Assembly (NCBI GenBank): GCA_021173225.1
Contig: JAJOLK010000023.1
Span: 1-40,810, forward strand
From: Phycisphaerales bacterium PN19_bin_20
GTDB taxonomy: Bacteria; Planctomycetota; Phycisphaerae; Phycisphaerales; UBA1924
Reading direction: 5' to 3'
DNA: 40,810 nucleotides
In this document: positions 1-8,412 of the stretch, piece after piece
Position numbering within the stretch: position 1 is the stretch's first letter
How the letters are laid out: each line of letters opens with the position of its first letter
Translations under genes and position numbers: made by a program
The notes under the pieces: model-generated
What the model was told of the DNA's origin: nothing
What the model saw: the letters and a program-made list of their open reading frames with translations, nothing else
Databases searched by the model: none

Positions 1-1568
1 GCTCGGCCGGTACAAATGGCGCGGATGGCGCGCCTGGCTCGATCGGCTTGACGGGAGCAATTGGCCCCGCCGGTTCCACGGGTGCAACTGGTTCCGCTGG
101 CCCGATCGGCCCGCAGGGTGTGGCTGGCAATGACGGTGCCGCTGGCGTCGCAGGAACGCCGGGTGCCGTTGGTGCCCCCGGTGCAGCTGGTGCCGCAGGC
201 CCTCAAGGCTCGGCCGGTACAAATGGCGCGGATGGCGCGGATGGCTCGATCGGCTTGACGGGGGCAATTGGTCCCACCGGTTCCGCGGGTGCAACTGGCT
301 CCGCTGGCCCGATCGGCCCGCAGGGTGTGGCTGGCAATGACGGTGCCGTAGGCATTCAGGGCATCCCCGGGGTCGCGGGTGCGCCCGGCCCCACTGGCCC
401 TACTGGGCCCACTGGCCCCACTGGCCCCACTGGTGCAGCCGGCGCCTCCGCGCCCTTCACCATCAGCGGCCAGAACTCCACCTACAACCTCACCGGCAAC
501 ATGGGCGTCGGCGTTGCCATCGATTCGACCGTGAAGATCAACGTATCCACGAGCAGCGCCATCGGCATGCAAGCGAGCAGTACGGCGTCGGGTGGCACAG
601 GTGTTTATGGTATCGCCAACATCGGCTCCAACCCCTACGGCGTGTGGGGGACGACTTCCGCGACGGCGAGCACCTCGGTTGGCGTCGCCGGCGATGCAGC
701 CGGCGGCATGGGCGTTCGCGGTACAAGCACCGGCGCGTCAGGGTTCGGCGTTCTCGGCAGCAACTCAAGCACAGCGACCACGGCCACCGGAGTCTCCGGC
801 TCTAGCAGCCGCGGCGTGGCGGGCGCATCGGGTCTCGCTGCCAATGGCAGCAACGGCACGCAGGCCAACCGCCTGCAGGGCGGCGGCGTGTTCGGCAGCA
901 CTACAAACGCCAACGGCAACGCCGGTTTCTTCCTCGGCCGCGTCGTGATCGAAAACACCTTCGCAGCTGGTGCTCCGACGAACGATCAGGGTGCCGGGAG
1001 CCCCGATGCGTTGATCGTTTGGACGAACACGGGTGCCTCGGGCTTCAACCGATCCGGTGCATCGTTCCAACCATCGGACCGCAACGCTAAGAACGGCTTC
1101 ACCGCGGTTGATACTCGCCAGGTGCTCGAGAAGCTGGTCGAGACGCCCGTCAGTCGCTGGCACTACAACGGCGATGATCAGACCTGGTACATGGGCCCGA
1201 TGGCCCAGGACTTCAAGGCGTCCTTCGGCCTGGGTGACAAGGACACCGTGATCCACGGCGTCAACGCCGACGGCGTCGCCCTCGCCGCCATCCAGGGGCT
1301 CAACGCCAAGCTCGTGGCCGAGCTGAAGCAGCGTGACGCGACGATCGCCCAGAACGCCGAGACGCTGTCGCTCATGGACAAGCGCCTTGAGCTTATGGAG
1401 ACCAACCTGAAGGTCGGTGCGAGCGACTCGCGCCTGCTGGGCATTGGCATCGGCGTTCTGGCCCTCGGCCTGCCGGCGATCGCCGGGCTGATGCTTCTGC
1501 TGGCCCGCAAGCGTCGCCGTTCCGTTGCCGCCGCTGGTGGTCGGGAGTTGGTCCCGGTCGCAGGGTGA
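1..1568 (+). CDS. Collagen-like repeat protein with S74 chaperone domain and C-terminal membrane anchor (5' partial)
   Basis: The frame is already open at base 3, so the true start lies upstream of the window. Gly-X-Y triplets fill bases 3 to about 440. They are followed by a Gly/Ser/Thr-rich, probably beta-structured region with recurring GVxG motifs (about 450-960). From about 1070 there is a Peptidase_S74 / endosialidase-type intramolecular chaperone domain; its signature SDRNAKNGF places the predicted Ser-Asp autocleavage site at 1074-1079. A short coiled-coil-like stretch (KLVAELKQRDATIAQNAETL) and a hydrophobic helix (about 1437-1505) ending in RKRRR follow. In known families S74 domains trimerise fibrous proteins and then cut themselves off. 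A membrane anchor after the S74 domain is unusual and suggests that cleavage could release the fibre from the envelope (inference). The domain calls are firm; the function is not known. Confidence 0.85.
   Translation, partial: SAGTNGADGAPGSIGLTGAIGPAGSTGATGSAGPIGPQGVAGNDGAAGVAGTPGAVGAPGAAGAAGPQGSAGTNGADGADGSIGLTGAIGPTGSAGATGSAGPIGPQGVAGNDGAVGIQGIPGVAGAPGPTGPTGPTGPTGPTGAAGASAPFTISGQNSTYNLTGNMGVGVAIDSTVKINVSTSSAIGMQASSTASGGTGVYGIANIGSNPYGVWGTTSATASTSVGVAGDAAGGMGVRGTSTGASGFGVLGSNSSTATTATGVSGSSSRGVAGASGLAANGSNGTQANRLQGGGVFGSTTNANGNAGFFLGRVVIENTFAAGAPTNDQGAGSPDALIVWTNTGASGFNRSGASFQPSDRNAKNGFTAVDTRQVLEKLVETPVSRWHYNGDDQTWYMGPMAQDFKASFGLGDKDTVIHGVNADGVALAAIQGLNAKLVAELKQRDATIAQNAETLSLMDKRLELMETNLKVGASDSRLLGIGIGVLALGLPAIAGLMLLLARKRRRSVAAAGGRELVPVAG
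2..430 (+). repeat. 207-bp tandem repeat coding collagen-like Gly-X-Y triplets
   Basis: The sequence beginning ctcggccggtacaaatggcg at base 2 recurs nearly unchanged at base 209, giving a 207-bp period (69 residues, 23 triplets). A shorter run of nearly identical 9-bp actggcccc-type units near 392-435 codes for repeated GPT. The copies differ by only a few bases, pointing to recent duplication. The array probably continues upstream of the window. Confidence 0.85.
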
Positions 1569-1573
1569 GCACG

Positions 1574-1601
1574 CTGACCCCGGGGCCATCGCCCGGGTCA
1601 G
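1574..1601. terminator. GC-rich hairpin between convergent genes, possible bidirectional terminator
   Basis: CTGACCC (1574-1580) pairs with GGGTCAG (1595-1601), and the stem continues with GGG/CCC after one bulged C. It sits between the collagen-like gene stop (1566-1568) and the SRAP gene, whose stop codon (1598-1600) lies inside the right arm. There is no T-tract on either strand, so intrinsic termination is only a possibility. Confidence 0.4.
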
Positions 1602-2386
1602 TCGAACAGCCCGGGCTCGCGCGGTAATGGTCCCTTGGCCCCGCTGGCGTGGTCGTCGCGGCCATTGCCTGGCCCGTTTGCGGGTGTCGCGGATGGCTCG
1701 CTTCTCGGCGCTGCTATCGGCGGCTCCACGCGCTCGATGAGCGTGGCGTCGTTGATCTTCGGTGAGCCCACGCGCGTGCTCACGGGCCGCGCCTCGACCG
1801 CCGGGACCTGCGCGGGGTCGAACAGCGCGCGAGAGTCAGCCGTCACGTCCAACCACCGCGCATGGTTCGCACGCGGCACGATCACCGGCATCCGCTCGTG
1901 CAGCCCGTGCATCGAGGCGTTCGCGGCGGTCGTCAACAGTGCAAAGCTGCCCGCCGCCTCAGCACCATCGACCTCGGTCCCGCCCGCAGGCTCCCACAAG
2001 CCCGCGACACAGAAGACCGTCTCGCCCGCCGGCCTGATCCAGTATGGACGCTTGCTCTCTGGCCTTTGAGCCCACTCGTAAAACCCGCTGATGGGCACCA
2101 GGCAACGCCGGGCGGCGAAGGCGCTGCGAAACACCGCGCTGATCGCGGCCGTCTCACTGCGCGCGTTGATCGGCGCCATCGTCGGACTCTTGCTCCAGGC
2201 CGGCACCAGGCCCCAGCGCATCGGCACCAGCTCGCGCTGGCCGTGGTGGTCTAGGCGGCACACCGGCGTGCACTGCGTGGGCGCGACGTTGTACGAGGGG
2301 TCGATCTCGACCGCCGCGCCAGGGTGCAGGTCCAGAAAGTCTCTGACCTGGGACCATGTGTAGTGGCGAGTGAACCGGCCGCACAT
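1598..2386 (-). CDS. SRAP-domain protein (YedK/HMCES family), abasic-site DNA-protein crosslinker
   Basis: The predicted 262-aa protein starts MCGRF. The Cys directly after Met is the catalytic nucleophile in this family, which fixes the start at 2386 even though the frame runs about 49 codons further upstream. The other conserved elements are visible: YNVAPTQ (Asn), GFYEW (Glu) and LHERMP (His). Known members form a covalent thiazolidine link with abasic sites in single-stranded DNA and shield them. The gene lies downstream of imuA-imuB-dnaE2 on the same strand, a context described before for bacterial SRAP genes and consistent with a role in the damage response. A 165-bp gap with a 15-bp tandem repeat separates it from dnaE2, so it may have its own promoter. 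The C-terminal 40 or so residues are Pro/Ala/Gly-rich and probably disordered. Confidence 0.92.
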   Translation of the reverse strand: MCGRFTRHYTWSQVRDFLDLHPGAAVEIDPSYNVAPTQCTPVCRLDHHGQRELVPMRWGLVPAWSKSPTMAPINARSETAAISAVFRSAFAARRCLVPISGFYEWAQRPESKRPYWIRPAGETVFCVAGLWEPAGGTEVDGAEAAGSFALLTTAANASMHGLHERMPVIVPRANHARWLDVTADSRALFDPAQVPAVEARPVSTRVGSPKINDATLIERVEPPIAAPRSEPSATPANGPGNGRDDHASGAKGPLPREPGLFD

Positions 2387-2424
2387 CGCGTCGTCTCCTA
2401 CTTGGGCCCGCACGGCTGCGCGTT

Positions 2425-2487
2425 GCTGGTGCGTGCAGGTCTGGTGCGTGCAGGTCTGGGGCGCGCAGGTCTGGTGCGTGCAGGTCT
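2425..2487. repeat. 15-bp tandem repeat between dnaE2 and the SRAP gene
   Basis: Four copies of a unit close to ggtgcgtgcaggtct, followed by a degenerate fifth, lie directly upstream of the SRAP start. An upstream extension of the SRAP frame would turn them into a Cys/His/Gln/Thr repeat peptide, which is another reason to prefer the downstream MCGRF start. Confidence 0.8.
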
Positions 2488-2551
2488 GGTTCGGGTCGGT
2501 CCGGCTCGCATCAATGCTCACGCGCACAACCACCTGACCTGCCCGACAATC

Positions 2552-5500
2552 CTAGTGGAAGTCCCGCGAGTGGCTCGGGAGTGACTCGAACTGCGCGTCG
2601 AGGCTCTCTAACCGGCTGACCTGCACGTGCACCACCGGGCCTTGCCGCTCAACTCGCCCGTGCGCAAGCAGGATTGTGCTGAGCCTGGCGGCCTTGCGGA
2701 AGCGCTCAAAGACCCGCGGGCGGATGATCAGGTTGGCCATGCCCGTCTCGTCCTCAAGCGTGATAAACACAATGCCCGAGGCCGTCGAGGGCCGCTGGCG
2801 GACCAGCACCAGCCCCGCGACCAGCACGCCGCGCTTGTTGGGGCTGGCGTGCGCATCACGCAGCTCGCCGGCGGTTGTGGCCCCGCGCAGCGCGAGTGCG
2901 GCACGCAGAAAACTCAGCGGGTGCGCACGCAGCGAGACGCCCGTGGCGTTGATGTCGTCCAGCACGCGCAGCCGCGCAGGAACCTTCGGCAGCGGCACGT
3001 CGTCGCCGTCATTGCCAAGCCCACTTTTGCCAAGCCCAGCATCGCGCGGCCCGCCATGACCAAGGCCGTCATGACCAAGGCTGTCATGACCAAGGCCGCC
3101 TTCGCGTGGCCCGCCTTCACGCGCGGGTGCCTCAGCGCCCGCCACGCCCGCCACGTCCGCGGCGCACGCCGCCGCCAGCTCGGGGTCCATCTCAAACAGC
3201 GGGAGCGATTCATCGCTCAGGGTCCGCAACTGCCACAGCGACTTCTGTCGGTCCAGGCCCATCGATCGGAATGCCTCGGCCCGCCCCAGGCACCGCAGTG
3301 CCGCCACCGGCGCCACGCGGGCCCGCCACAGCGCCCCGACGCTCGCGAACGCTCCGCGCTGCGCCACGGCCAGCTCGATCGCTCGCGCGTTCTCCTCGCG
3401 CAGGCCCCTGACCATCCGCGTGCCCAGGCGCAGCGCGCGCCCGTCGTGCTCGATTGAGCAGTCCCACCCCGAGCGGTTGGCGTCAATTGCCAGCACGCGC
3501 ACGCCGTGGGCCTTGGCGTCAGCGATGATCTGCGCCGGCGCGTAGAAGCCCATGGGCTGGCTGTTGAGCAGGGCGGCGGCGAACGCCGCGGGCTTGTGGT
3601 GCTTCAGCCAGCACGAGACATACACCAGCAGCGCAAAGCTGGCGGCGTGCGACTCTGGGAACCCGTACTCACTGAAGCCCTTGATCTGCTGCAGCACGCG
3701 CGACGAGAAGTCGTGGCTGTACCCGCGCTCAAGCATCCCCGCCAGCAGCTTGCGCCCCAGCTCTTCGAACTGCGCGGTCTTGCGCTTCCACGCGGCCATC
3801 GCGCGGCGCAGGCGGTCGGCGTCGTCGCTGCTAAAGCCCCCCGCGACGATCGCCAGCTGCATCGCCTGCTCCTGGAACAGCGGGACTCCCAGCGTCCGCT
3901 CCAGCACATCTTGCACCTCCGGGCTTGGGTAGACCACCGGCTCTTCGCCGTTGCGACGCCGCAGGTACGGGTGCACCATGTCGCCCTGGATCGGCCCGGG
4001 GCGGACGATCGCTACCTCGATCACCAGGTCGTAGAAGCACGCGGGCTTCAGGCGCGGGAGCATCGACATCTGTGCGCGGCTCTCGATCTGGAAGACCCCG
4101 ACGGTGTCGGCCCGCTGGATCATCGCGTACACGTCCGGGTCCTCCGCCGGCACGCTGGCCAGCGTCAGCTCGTGCCCGTGCGCATACGCCGGGCCCGCCG
4201 CGTTGATAAGCCCGAAGCACCGGCGGATGCACGTGAGCATGCCCAGGCCCAGGCAGTCGACCTTGAGCATCCCCAGCGCGTCGATGTCGTCCTTGTCCCA
4301 CTCGATGACCGTCCGGCCTTCCATCGCCGCGTTCTCAATCGGCACCAGCTCGCACAGCGGCGTGCGCGTCAGCACCATCCCGCCCACGTGCTGCGAGAGA
4401 TGCCGCGGGAAGCCGACCAGCTCGCCAGCCACGCGCAGCACCAGCGCCAGTGTCGGGTCGTTGGGATTGAAGCCGGCCTCGCGGGCCCTCTGCGCGGTCG
4501 GCGCCTCGCCCCAGCGGTCGATGGCCTTGGCCAGCGCGCCCACCGCGTCATCCGAGAGGCCAAGGGCCTTGCCCACATCACGCACCGCGCTGCGCGCGCG
4601 GTAGCTGATGACCTCGGCGGTCATCGCCGCGCGCTCACGCCCGTACTTGGTGTACAGGTACTGCAGCACCTCCTCGCGGCGCTCGTGCTCGAAGTCGATG
4701 TCGATATCCGGCGGCTCGTTGCGGGCCCGGCTGATGAACCGCGCGAACAGCAGCTTGAACCGCGCGGGGTCAACCTCGGTGATCCCCAGGCAGTAGCACA
4801 CCGCCGAGTTCGCCGCCCCGCCCCGCCCCTGGCACAAGATCCCGCGCGAGCGCGCGAAGCTCACCAGATCGGCGCACGAGAGGAAGTACGCCTCGTACCC
4901 GAGCTCGGCAATCAGCGCCAGCTCACTGTCAATCTGGCGGCGCACGCCCTCGGGCACGCCGCCGGGGTAGCGCCGCTGCGCGCCAGCCGCCGTGAGCTGC
5001 GCCAGGTGCGCGCCGGGGCTGACCCCGGGCGGGCAGGTCTCTGATGGGTACTCGTACCTGAGCTGGTCGAGGCTGAAGGCCGCGGCCCGCAGCGCCACCT
5101 GCGCGCTGCGCTCGACCGCCCGCGCGTGCCCGAGCAGCAGGCGCAGCAGCTCAGAGGCGGGCTTGAGGTGCCCCTGCGCGTGCGCACGCAGGCGCGCCCC
5201 GGCCTGCTCGATGCTGACCCCGTGACGCACGCACGCCAGCACGTCGTGCAGCACGCGCCGCGACGGCACGTGGTAGTGCGCATCGTTGATCGCCGCCAGC
5301 GGGACGCGGGCCATCGCCGCAAGGTCAGCCACCTGGCGCAGGCGGACGTCATCATCAGGCCCGAAACCACGCGCGATCGCCAGCGAGAGCCGGTCGTCGT
5401 CAAAGACCTTCGCCAGCCCGCGCAGGGTCTCAACGCACGCTTCATCAAGCACCGCCGGCGGGATCATCACGCACAGAAGCCCACGCTCAAACTCGAGCAG

Positions 5501-5962
5501 GTCGTGCAAGCGCAGGTCGCACGTGCCCTTCGATGCGCGGCGTTTGCCACGCGTGAGCAACTGGCAAAGGTTGGCGTACCCCGCGCGGGTCTCGGCAAAG
5601 ATCAGCAGCTCAAGGCCCGCCGGCTCGCGCAGCACCAGGCGCGTGCCGATCGCCAGTGGGATGCGGGCACCCTTGGCCGCGACGTGTGCCCGCACGATAC
5701 CCGCGAGGGTGTTGACGTCAGCGGTACACGCCGCGACGTGCCCCAAGGCCGCGGCCTGCGCGACCATCTCTTCAGGATGGCTCGCGCCGGTCAGGAAGGT
5801 GAAGTTGCTGGTGACCGCGAGCTCGGCGTACGCGACGGCGGGGGCCGCGCCAGCGCCTTCGCCCGCGCCAGCGCCTTCGCCAGCGCCAGCGCGAAAGTCC
5901 GCGCCAGAACGATCGGCCTTGAACGGGTGCTGGTGCGGCTTGCTGTCAGGGTCTTGTGGCAT
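2552..5962 (-). CDS. dnaE2: Error-prone DNA polymerase III alpha subunit, DnaE2/ImuC type
   Basis: The predicted 1136-aa protein is the catalytic subunit of the ImuABC mutasome, which carries out damage-induced translesion synthesis. The N-terminal PHP domain begins YAELAVTSNF (about residues 45-54). The metal-binding His-x-His of active PHP domains is replaced by A-V-T, as is usual in this subfamily, so proofreading activity is not expected. The polymerase acidic residues are present: PDIDIDF at 418-424 and a third Asp in LKVDCLGLG near 569. A C-terminal OB-fold follows, and the protein ends SRDFH, typical of ImuC. I chose the ATG at 5962, four bases after the imuB stop; an upstream extension would overlap imuB. 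It is longer than many relatives because of a Gly/Ala/Glu-rich N-terminal segment and a Gly/Asp/His repeat insert (bases 3011-3102). Confidence 0.95.
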   Translation of the reverse strand: MPQDPDSKPHQHPFKADRSGADFRAGAGEGAGAGEGAGAAPAVAYAELAVTSNFTFLTGASHPEEMVAQAAALGHVAACTADVNTLAGIVRAHVAAKGARIPLAIGTRLVLREPAGLELLIFAETRAGYANLCQLLTRGKRRASKGTCDLRLHDLLEFERGLLCVMIPPAVLDEACVETLRGLAKVFDDDRLSLAIARGFGPDDDVRLRQVADLAAMARVPLAAINDAHYHVPSRRVLHDVLACVRHGVSIEQAGARLRAHAQGHLKPASELLRLLLGHARAVERSAQVALRAAAFSLDQLRYEYPSETCPPGVSPGAHLAQLTAAGAQRRYPGGVPEGVRRQIDSELALIAELGYEAYFLSCADLVSFARSRGILCQGRGGAANSAVCYCLGITEVDPARFKLLFARFISRARNEPPDIDIDFEHERREEVLQYLYTKYGRERAAMTAEVISYRARSAVRDVGKALGLSDDAVGALAKAIDRWGEAPTAQRAREAGFNPNDPTLALVLRVAGELVGFPRHLSQHVGGMVLTRTPLCELVPIENAAMEGRTVIEWDKDDIDALGMLKVDCLGLGMLTCIRRCFGLINAAGPAYAHGHELTLASVPAEDPDVYAMIQRADTVGVFQIESRAQMSMLPRLKPACFYDLVIEVAIVRPGPIQGDMVHPYLRRRNGEEPVVYPSPEVQDVLERTLGVPLFQEQAMQLAIVAGGFSSDDADRLRRAMAAWKRKTAQFEELGRKLLAGMLERGYSHDFSSRVLQQIKGFSEYGFPESHAASFALLVYVSCWLKHHKPAAFAAALLNSQPMGFYAPAQIIADAKAHGVRVLAIDANRSGWDCSIEHDGRALRLGTRMVRGLREENARAIELAVAQRGAFASVGALWRARVAPVAALRCLGRAEAFRSMGLDRQKSLWQLRTLSDESLPLFEMDPELAAACAADVAGVAGAEAPAREGGPREGGLGHDSLGHDGLGHGGPRDAGLGKSGLGNDGDDVPLPKVPARLRVLDDINATGVSLRAHPLSFLRAALALRGATTAGELRDAHASPNKRGVLVAGLVLVRQRPSTASGIVFITLEDETGMANLIIRPRVFERFRKAARLSTILLAHGRVERQGPVVHVQVSRLESLDAQFESLPSHSRDFH
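3011..3102 (-). repeat. 15-bp tandem repeats inside dnaE2
   Basis: Units of the form gtcatgaccaaggcc (3053-3100) and ttgccaagcccactt (3012-3040) repeat in frame. They code for a GLGHD/GLGKS-type flexible insert between the alpha-subunit core and the OB-fold. Repeats of this type are prone to slippage without frameshift. Confidence 0.75.
5847..5893 (-). repeat. 18-bp tandem repeat in the dnaE2 N-terminus
   Basis: cgcgccagcgccttcgcc is present about 2.3 times in tandem and codes for a Gly-Ala-Gly-Glu stretch ahead of the PHP domain. Confidence 0.7.
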
Positions 5963-5966
5963 GTGT

Positions 5967-7598
5967 TTAGGCCCACGCTCCGCGCACGCTCCAGCGCCCG
6001 TCGTCAAGTGCGCGCGAGACCCACAGCCAGACGCCGCGGTCGTCTTGAATCTTGAAGTAGTCGTGCCCAGACTGCCCGTCGGCGGCGCGGAGACCGTGCG
6101 GCGTCGCCACGCGCCACCACTCACCCTCGATGCGCTCGGGCCCGACGCAGGTCAGCACCGGCCCGGCATGGTCACGCCAGCGCAGCACATGGATCGGCCC
6201 GTCGGGCGTGGCGGCGATGACCTGCGCCGGCAGCGCGGGCTCAAAGAGCTGGCTGGGCCGGTGCTGACGCGCGGGGCATGACGCGAGGTGGGGCGTAGCG
6301 TGAGGGGCAGGGTGGGGCGTAGCGTGGGGGGCAGGGTGGGGGGCAGGGTGGGCATCGGGCGCGTCCAGCACGCTGCGCCGGCGCACGCACCGCGCAGGGT
6401 CGTGGCTGTCGTGACGCTCAAGGGTGCACACGCGCGCCGGCCCCAGGCGCGTCGCCAGCGCGTCGAGCAGCTCGTGCCAGCGCTGGTTGCGGGTCGGCTC
6501 GCAGGTCGGCTCGTCGGTGGTTCCGTTGGCGCGATCGCCTTGCTCGAGCGTGCCCTGGCGGGTCCGCAGCGGTGCCGTTCGGAAGGCCCGTGCGCGGACG
6601 CCCTCAACCCCGAAGCCCATGTGCAAGCTGGCGACGCGGTCGCGCAGCAGCCGCCAGAGGTGCGCCGGTGCGGCGCTGGGGCGTGTCAGCGTCAGGCCCA
6701 GCTCGACGGGCTCAAGGTCGCAGCGGGCAAAGCTCATCGTCAGCTCGCTGGCCCCCAGCCCGCGGGCCAGCAGCTGTGCGCACAGGTCACAAAGCATCGC
6801 GCGGGCCGCGGCCTGGACCGTCTCGGTGCGTGTGGTGGGGCCTTCAAAGTCCACGGCGCAGCGCAGCGGTCGCTCGGGCACGATCGCTTCGGTCCAGTGG
6901 TGGGCCAGGCCCAGGGCCTGGTCAAGCCTGAGCAAAACCTGAAGCCCAAACCGCCGCGCAACGCCCGTGCGGCCCAGCGCGACGAGCTGCTCGACACGCT
7001 CAACGCGCAGCTCGGCAAGGGCCTGGTGGGCCTTGGGCTCAAGGCGCAGAGCCGCGAGCGGCAGCGGGGCCAGCGCGGCGGCGGCCTGACCGTTCGGGCA
7101 GGCCAGGTGCGCGTCGTGGGCGAACCGGGCCAGGGCCCAGGCCAGCGCGGGGCTTGGCGCAACGCTGACGCGCGCAGTCAACCCCCAGCGGGCCAGTTGG
7201 GCGCGGACGCGAGCGAGCATGGGTGCCTCGCCGCCAAAGAGGTGCTCACACCCGGCGATGTCAACTAGCAGCGCGTCGGGCGGCTCGGGCGCGACGACGG
7301 GCGAGAACCGCAGCATCCGCTGGGCGAGTGCGCGCAACAGGGCCCGCTCACGCCGGGGGACGCGCTCGACCACGCGCGGGGCGCGCAGCACGGCCAGGGC
7401 CTGCGCCAGCGGCATCCCGGGCTGCACGCCGCTGCGCTCAGCGCGGCGGCAGCGGTCGTGGACGAGGCGGCGGTTGCTGGCGGTGACGGCGATGATGACG
7501 GGGCGGCCGTCAGCCGGCGGTGCGCCCGCGTGCTTGTCCTTGAGCCTCAACAGGTCGATCGCCGGGGTCATCAGCCACACGCACATCACCCGTTTCAT
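5967..7598 (-). CDS. imuB: ImuB, inactive Y-family polymerase-like mutasome hub
   Basis: The predicted 543-aa protein starts MKRVMCVWL, matching the usual ImuB N-terminus, and carries LLVDIAGCEHLFGGE in the palm region. The catalytic carboxylates of true Y-family polymerases are not evident, as known for ImuB, which acts as a scaffold linking DnaE2, ImuA and the beta clamp. The C-terminal part is ImuB-like (PSQLFEPALPAQVIAATPDG and HDYFKIQDDRGVWLWVSR). A His/Pro/Ala-rich linker coded by tandem repeats separates the two halves (bases 6288-6355). The start overlaps the 3' end of imuA by 89 bases in another frame, suggesting translational coupling. dnaE2 follows after 4 bases. I did not identify a clear clamp-binding motif. 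Confidence 0.93.
   Translation of the reverse strand: MKRVMCVWLMTPAIDLLRLKDKHAGAPPADGRPVIIAVTASNRRLVHDRCRRAERSGVQPGMPLAQALAVLRAPRVVERVPRRERALLRALAQRMLRFSPVVAPEPPDALLVDIAGCEHLFGGEAPMLARVRAQLARWGLTARVSVAPSPALAWALARFAHDAHLACPNGQAAAALAPLPLAALRLEPKAHQALAELRVERVEQLVALGRTGVARRFGLQVLLRLDQALGLAHHWTEAIVPERPLRCAVDFEGPTTRTETVQAAARAMLCDLCAQLLARGLGASELTMSFARCDLEPVELGLTLTRPSAAPAHLWRLLRDRVASLHMGFGVEGVRARAFRTAPLRTRQGTLEQGDRANGTTDEPTCEPTRNQRWHELLDALATRLGPARVCTLERHDSHDPARCVRRRSVLDAPDAHPAPHPAPHATPHPAPHATPHLASCPARQHRPSQLFEPALPAQVIAATPDGPIHVLRWRDHAGPVLTCVGPERIEGEWWRVATPHGLRAADGQSGHDYFKIQDDRGVWLWVSRALDDGRWSVRGAWA
6288..6355 (-). repeat. Tandem repeats coding the Pro/His/Ala linker of ImuB
   Basis: Repeated units of the type ggtggggcgtagcgtg and ggggcagggt code for alternating APHPAPHATPH residues. 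The plus strand is G-rich. Confidence 0.7.
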
Positions 7599-8412
7599 GG
7601 TCGATCCGCACGCGCCAGCGGTGCGCTCCTTGGGTTGGCCGCACGCCCTTGCAGCGCAGGAGTTCAGCGTGCCATCCTGGCGCGCAGTCGGTCGTGGTCG
7701 TGGTGGGGGAGCAGGTGGAGGTAGAGGTGGTGGGGGTCAGGCGCCAGCGTGAGCACGCGGCAGAGAGGGCCCGCAGCTCACTGATCGGGCGGGCCAGGAG
7801 CCCGATGGTCCGGCCGGCGGCGGCGGCGAGCTGGGCGCGGCGTGTGGCGGTCAGGTCAAGCCCGCTGGCGTCGGCGACGACGGCGTCAACCCCGGGGCAG
7901 CGCAGTGCCGCGTCAATGGCCCAGATGCGCTGGCGGAGGTCGGGGGGATCAACCAGGATCGGCGCGTGCAGCGCGCGTGGCAGCGCGGGCAGGTAGGGCC
8001 AGACACGCCGCCCGATCCACAGCACGCGCCTGGGTCTAGTACTGCTGGGTCTGGCACTGCTTGGCCTGGTGCTGCTGGTGCTGGAGGGCGTGCCAGCGGC
8101 GAGCCAGGCGAGCATGGTGATGGGCGCGAGCCAGTTGTTGCTCGTGGTGGGGGTGGTGGGGGTGGTGGGGGTGGTGGGGGTGGTGGGGGAGGTGGGGGAG
8201 GTGAGGGTGTGATTGGTGTCGAGGAGCCACTCATGAACCGAGCCGGGCGTTGGGCGCGGGAAGGTGTGGGCGTGGCTTGTGCGGTAGGTGTGGGCGTGGG
8301 TGGTGTTTGAATGGCTGGCGGCGAGGCCCTCGAAGGCCTGGAAGCTCGCGGCGGTCGAGCCGAGGAGGGCTTCGAGGTCTGGACGTGCTGTACTGTCTGT
8401 GTACGGGTTCAC
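7510..8412 (-). CDS. imuA: ImuA, RecA/SulA-like mutasome accessory protein
   Basis: The predicted 300-aa protein starts with GTG at 8412. It contains GSVHEWLL (typical of the ImuA N-terminal region), a beta-strand/helix core beginning RRVLWIGRRVWPYLP, PGVDAVVADASGLDLTATRR, and the late HRWRVRIDHETGD block. No Walker A motif is seen, in keeping with many ImuA proteins. Position as the first gene before imuB and dnaE2 supports the call strongly. A Thr/Pro repeat of TTP units interrupts the N-terminal third and is coded by the G-tract array at 8144-8209. I could not identify a LexA operator upstream with confidence. Confidence 0.88.
   Translation of the reverse strand: MNPYTDSTARPDLEALLGSTAASFQAFEGLAASHSNTTHAHTYRTSHAHTFPRPTPGSVHEWLLDTNHTLTSPTSPTTPTTPTTPTTPTTSNNWLAPITMLAWLAAGTPSSTSSTRPSSARPSSTRPRRVLWIGRRVWPYLPALPRALHAPILVDPPDLRQRIWAIDAALRCPGVDAVVADASGLDLTATRRAQLAAAAGRTIGLLARPISELRALSAACSRWRLTPTTSTSTCSPTTTTTDCAPGWHAELLRCKGVRPTQGAHRWRVRIDHETGDVRVADDPGDRPVEAQGQARGRTAG
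8144..8209 (-). repeat. G-tract tandem repeat in imuA (G-quadruplex-capable)
   Basis: On the plus strand ggtgggggt units repeat about seven times, giving six or more runs of five Gs within 66 bases. On the coding strand this reads as Thr-Pro repeats. The density exceeds what is needed for an intramolecular G-quadruplex. The G-rich strand is the transcription template for imuA. Confidence 0.85.

Noticed and set aside
2387..2533. N-terminal extension of the SRAP protein with Cys/His-rich repeats
   Set aside because: The family requires the Cys immediately after the initiator Met, so the extension would destroy the active site. The repeats are in the leader.
3506..5044. A 512-codon open frame on the plus strand opposite dnaE2
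   Set aside because: It mirrors the codon structure of dnaE2, whose protein has clear polymerase motifs. The antisense peptide is Arg/His/Gln-rich with no recognisable domain. High GC creates such long shadows.
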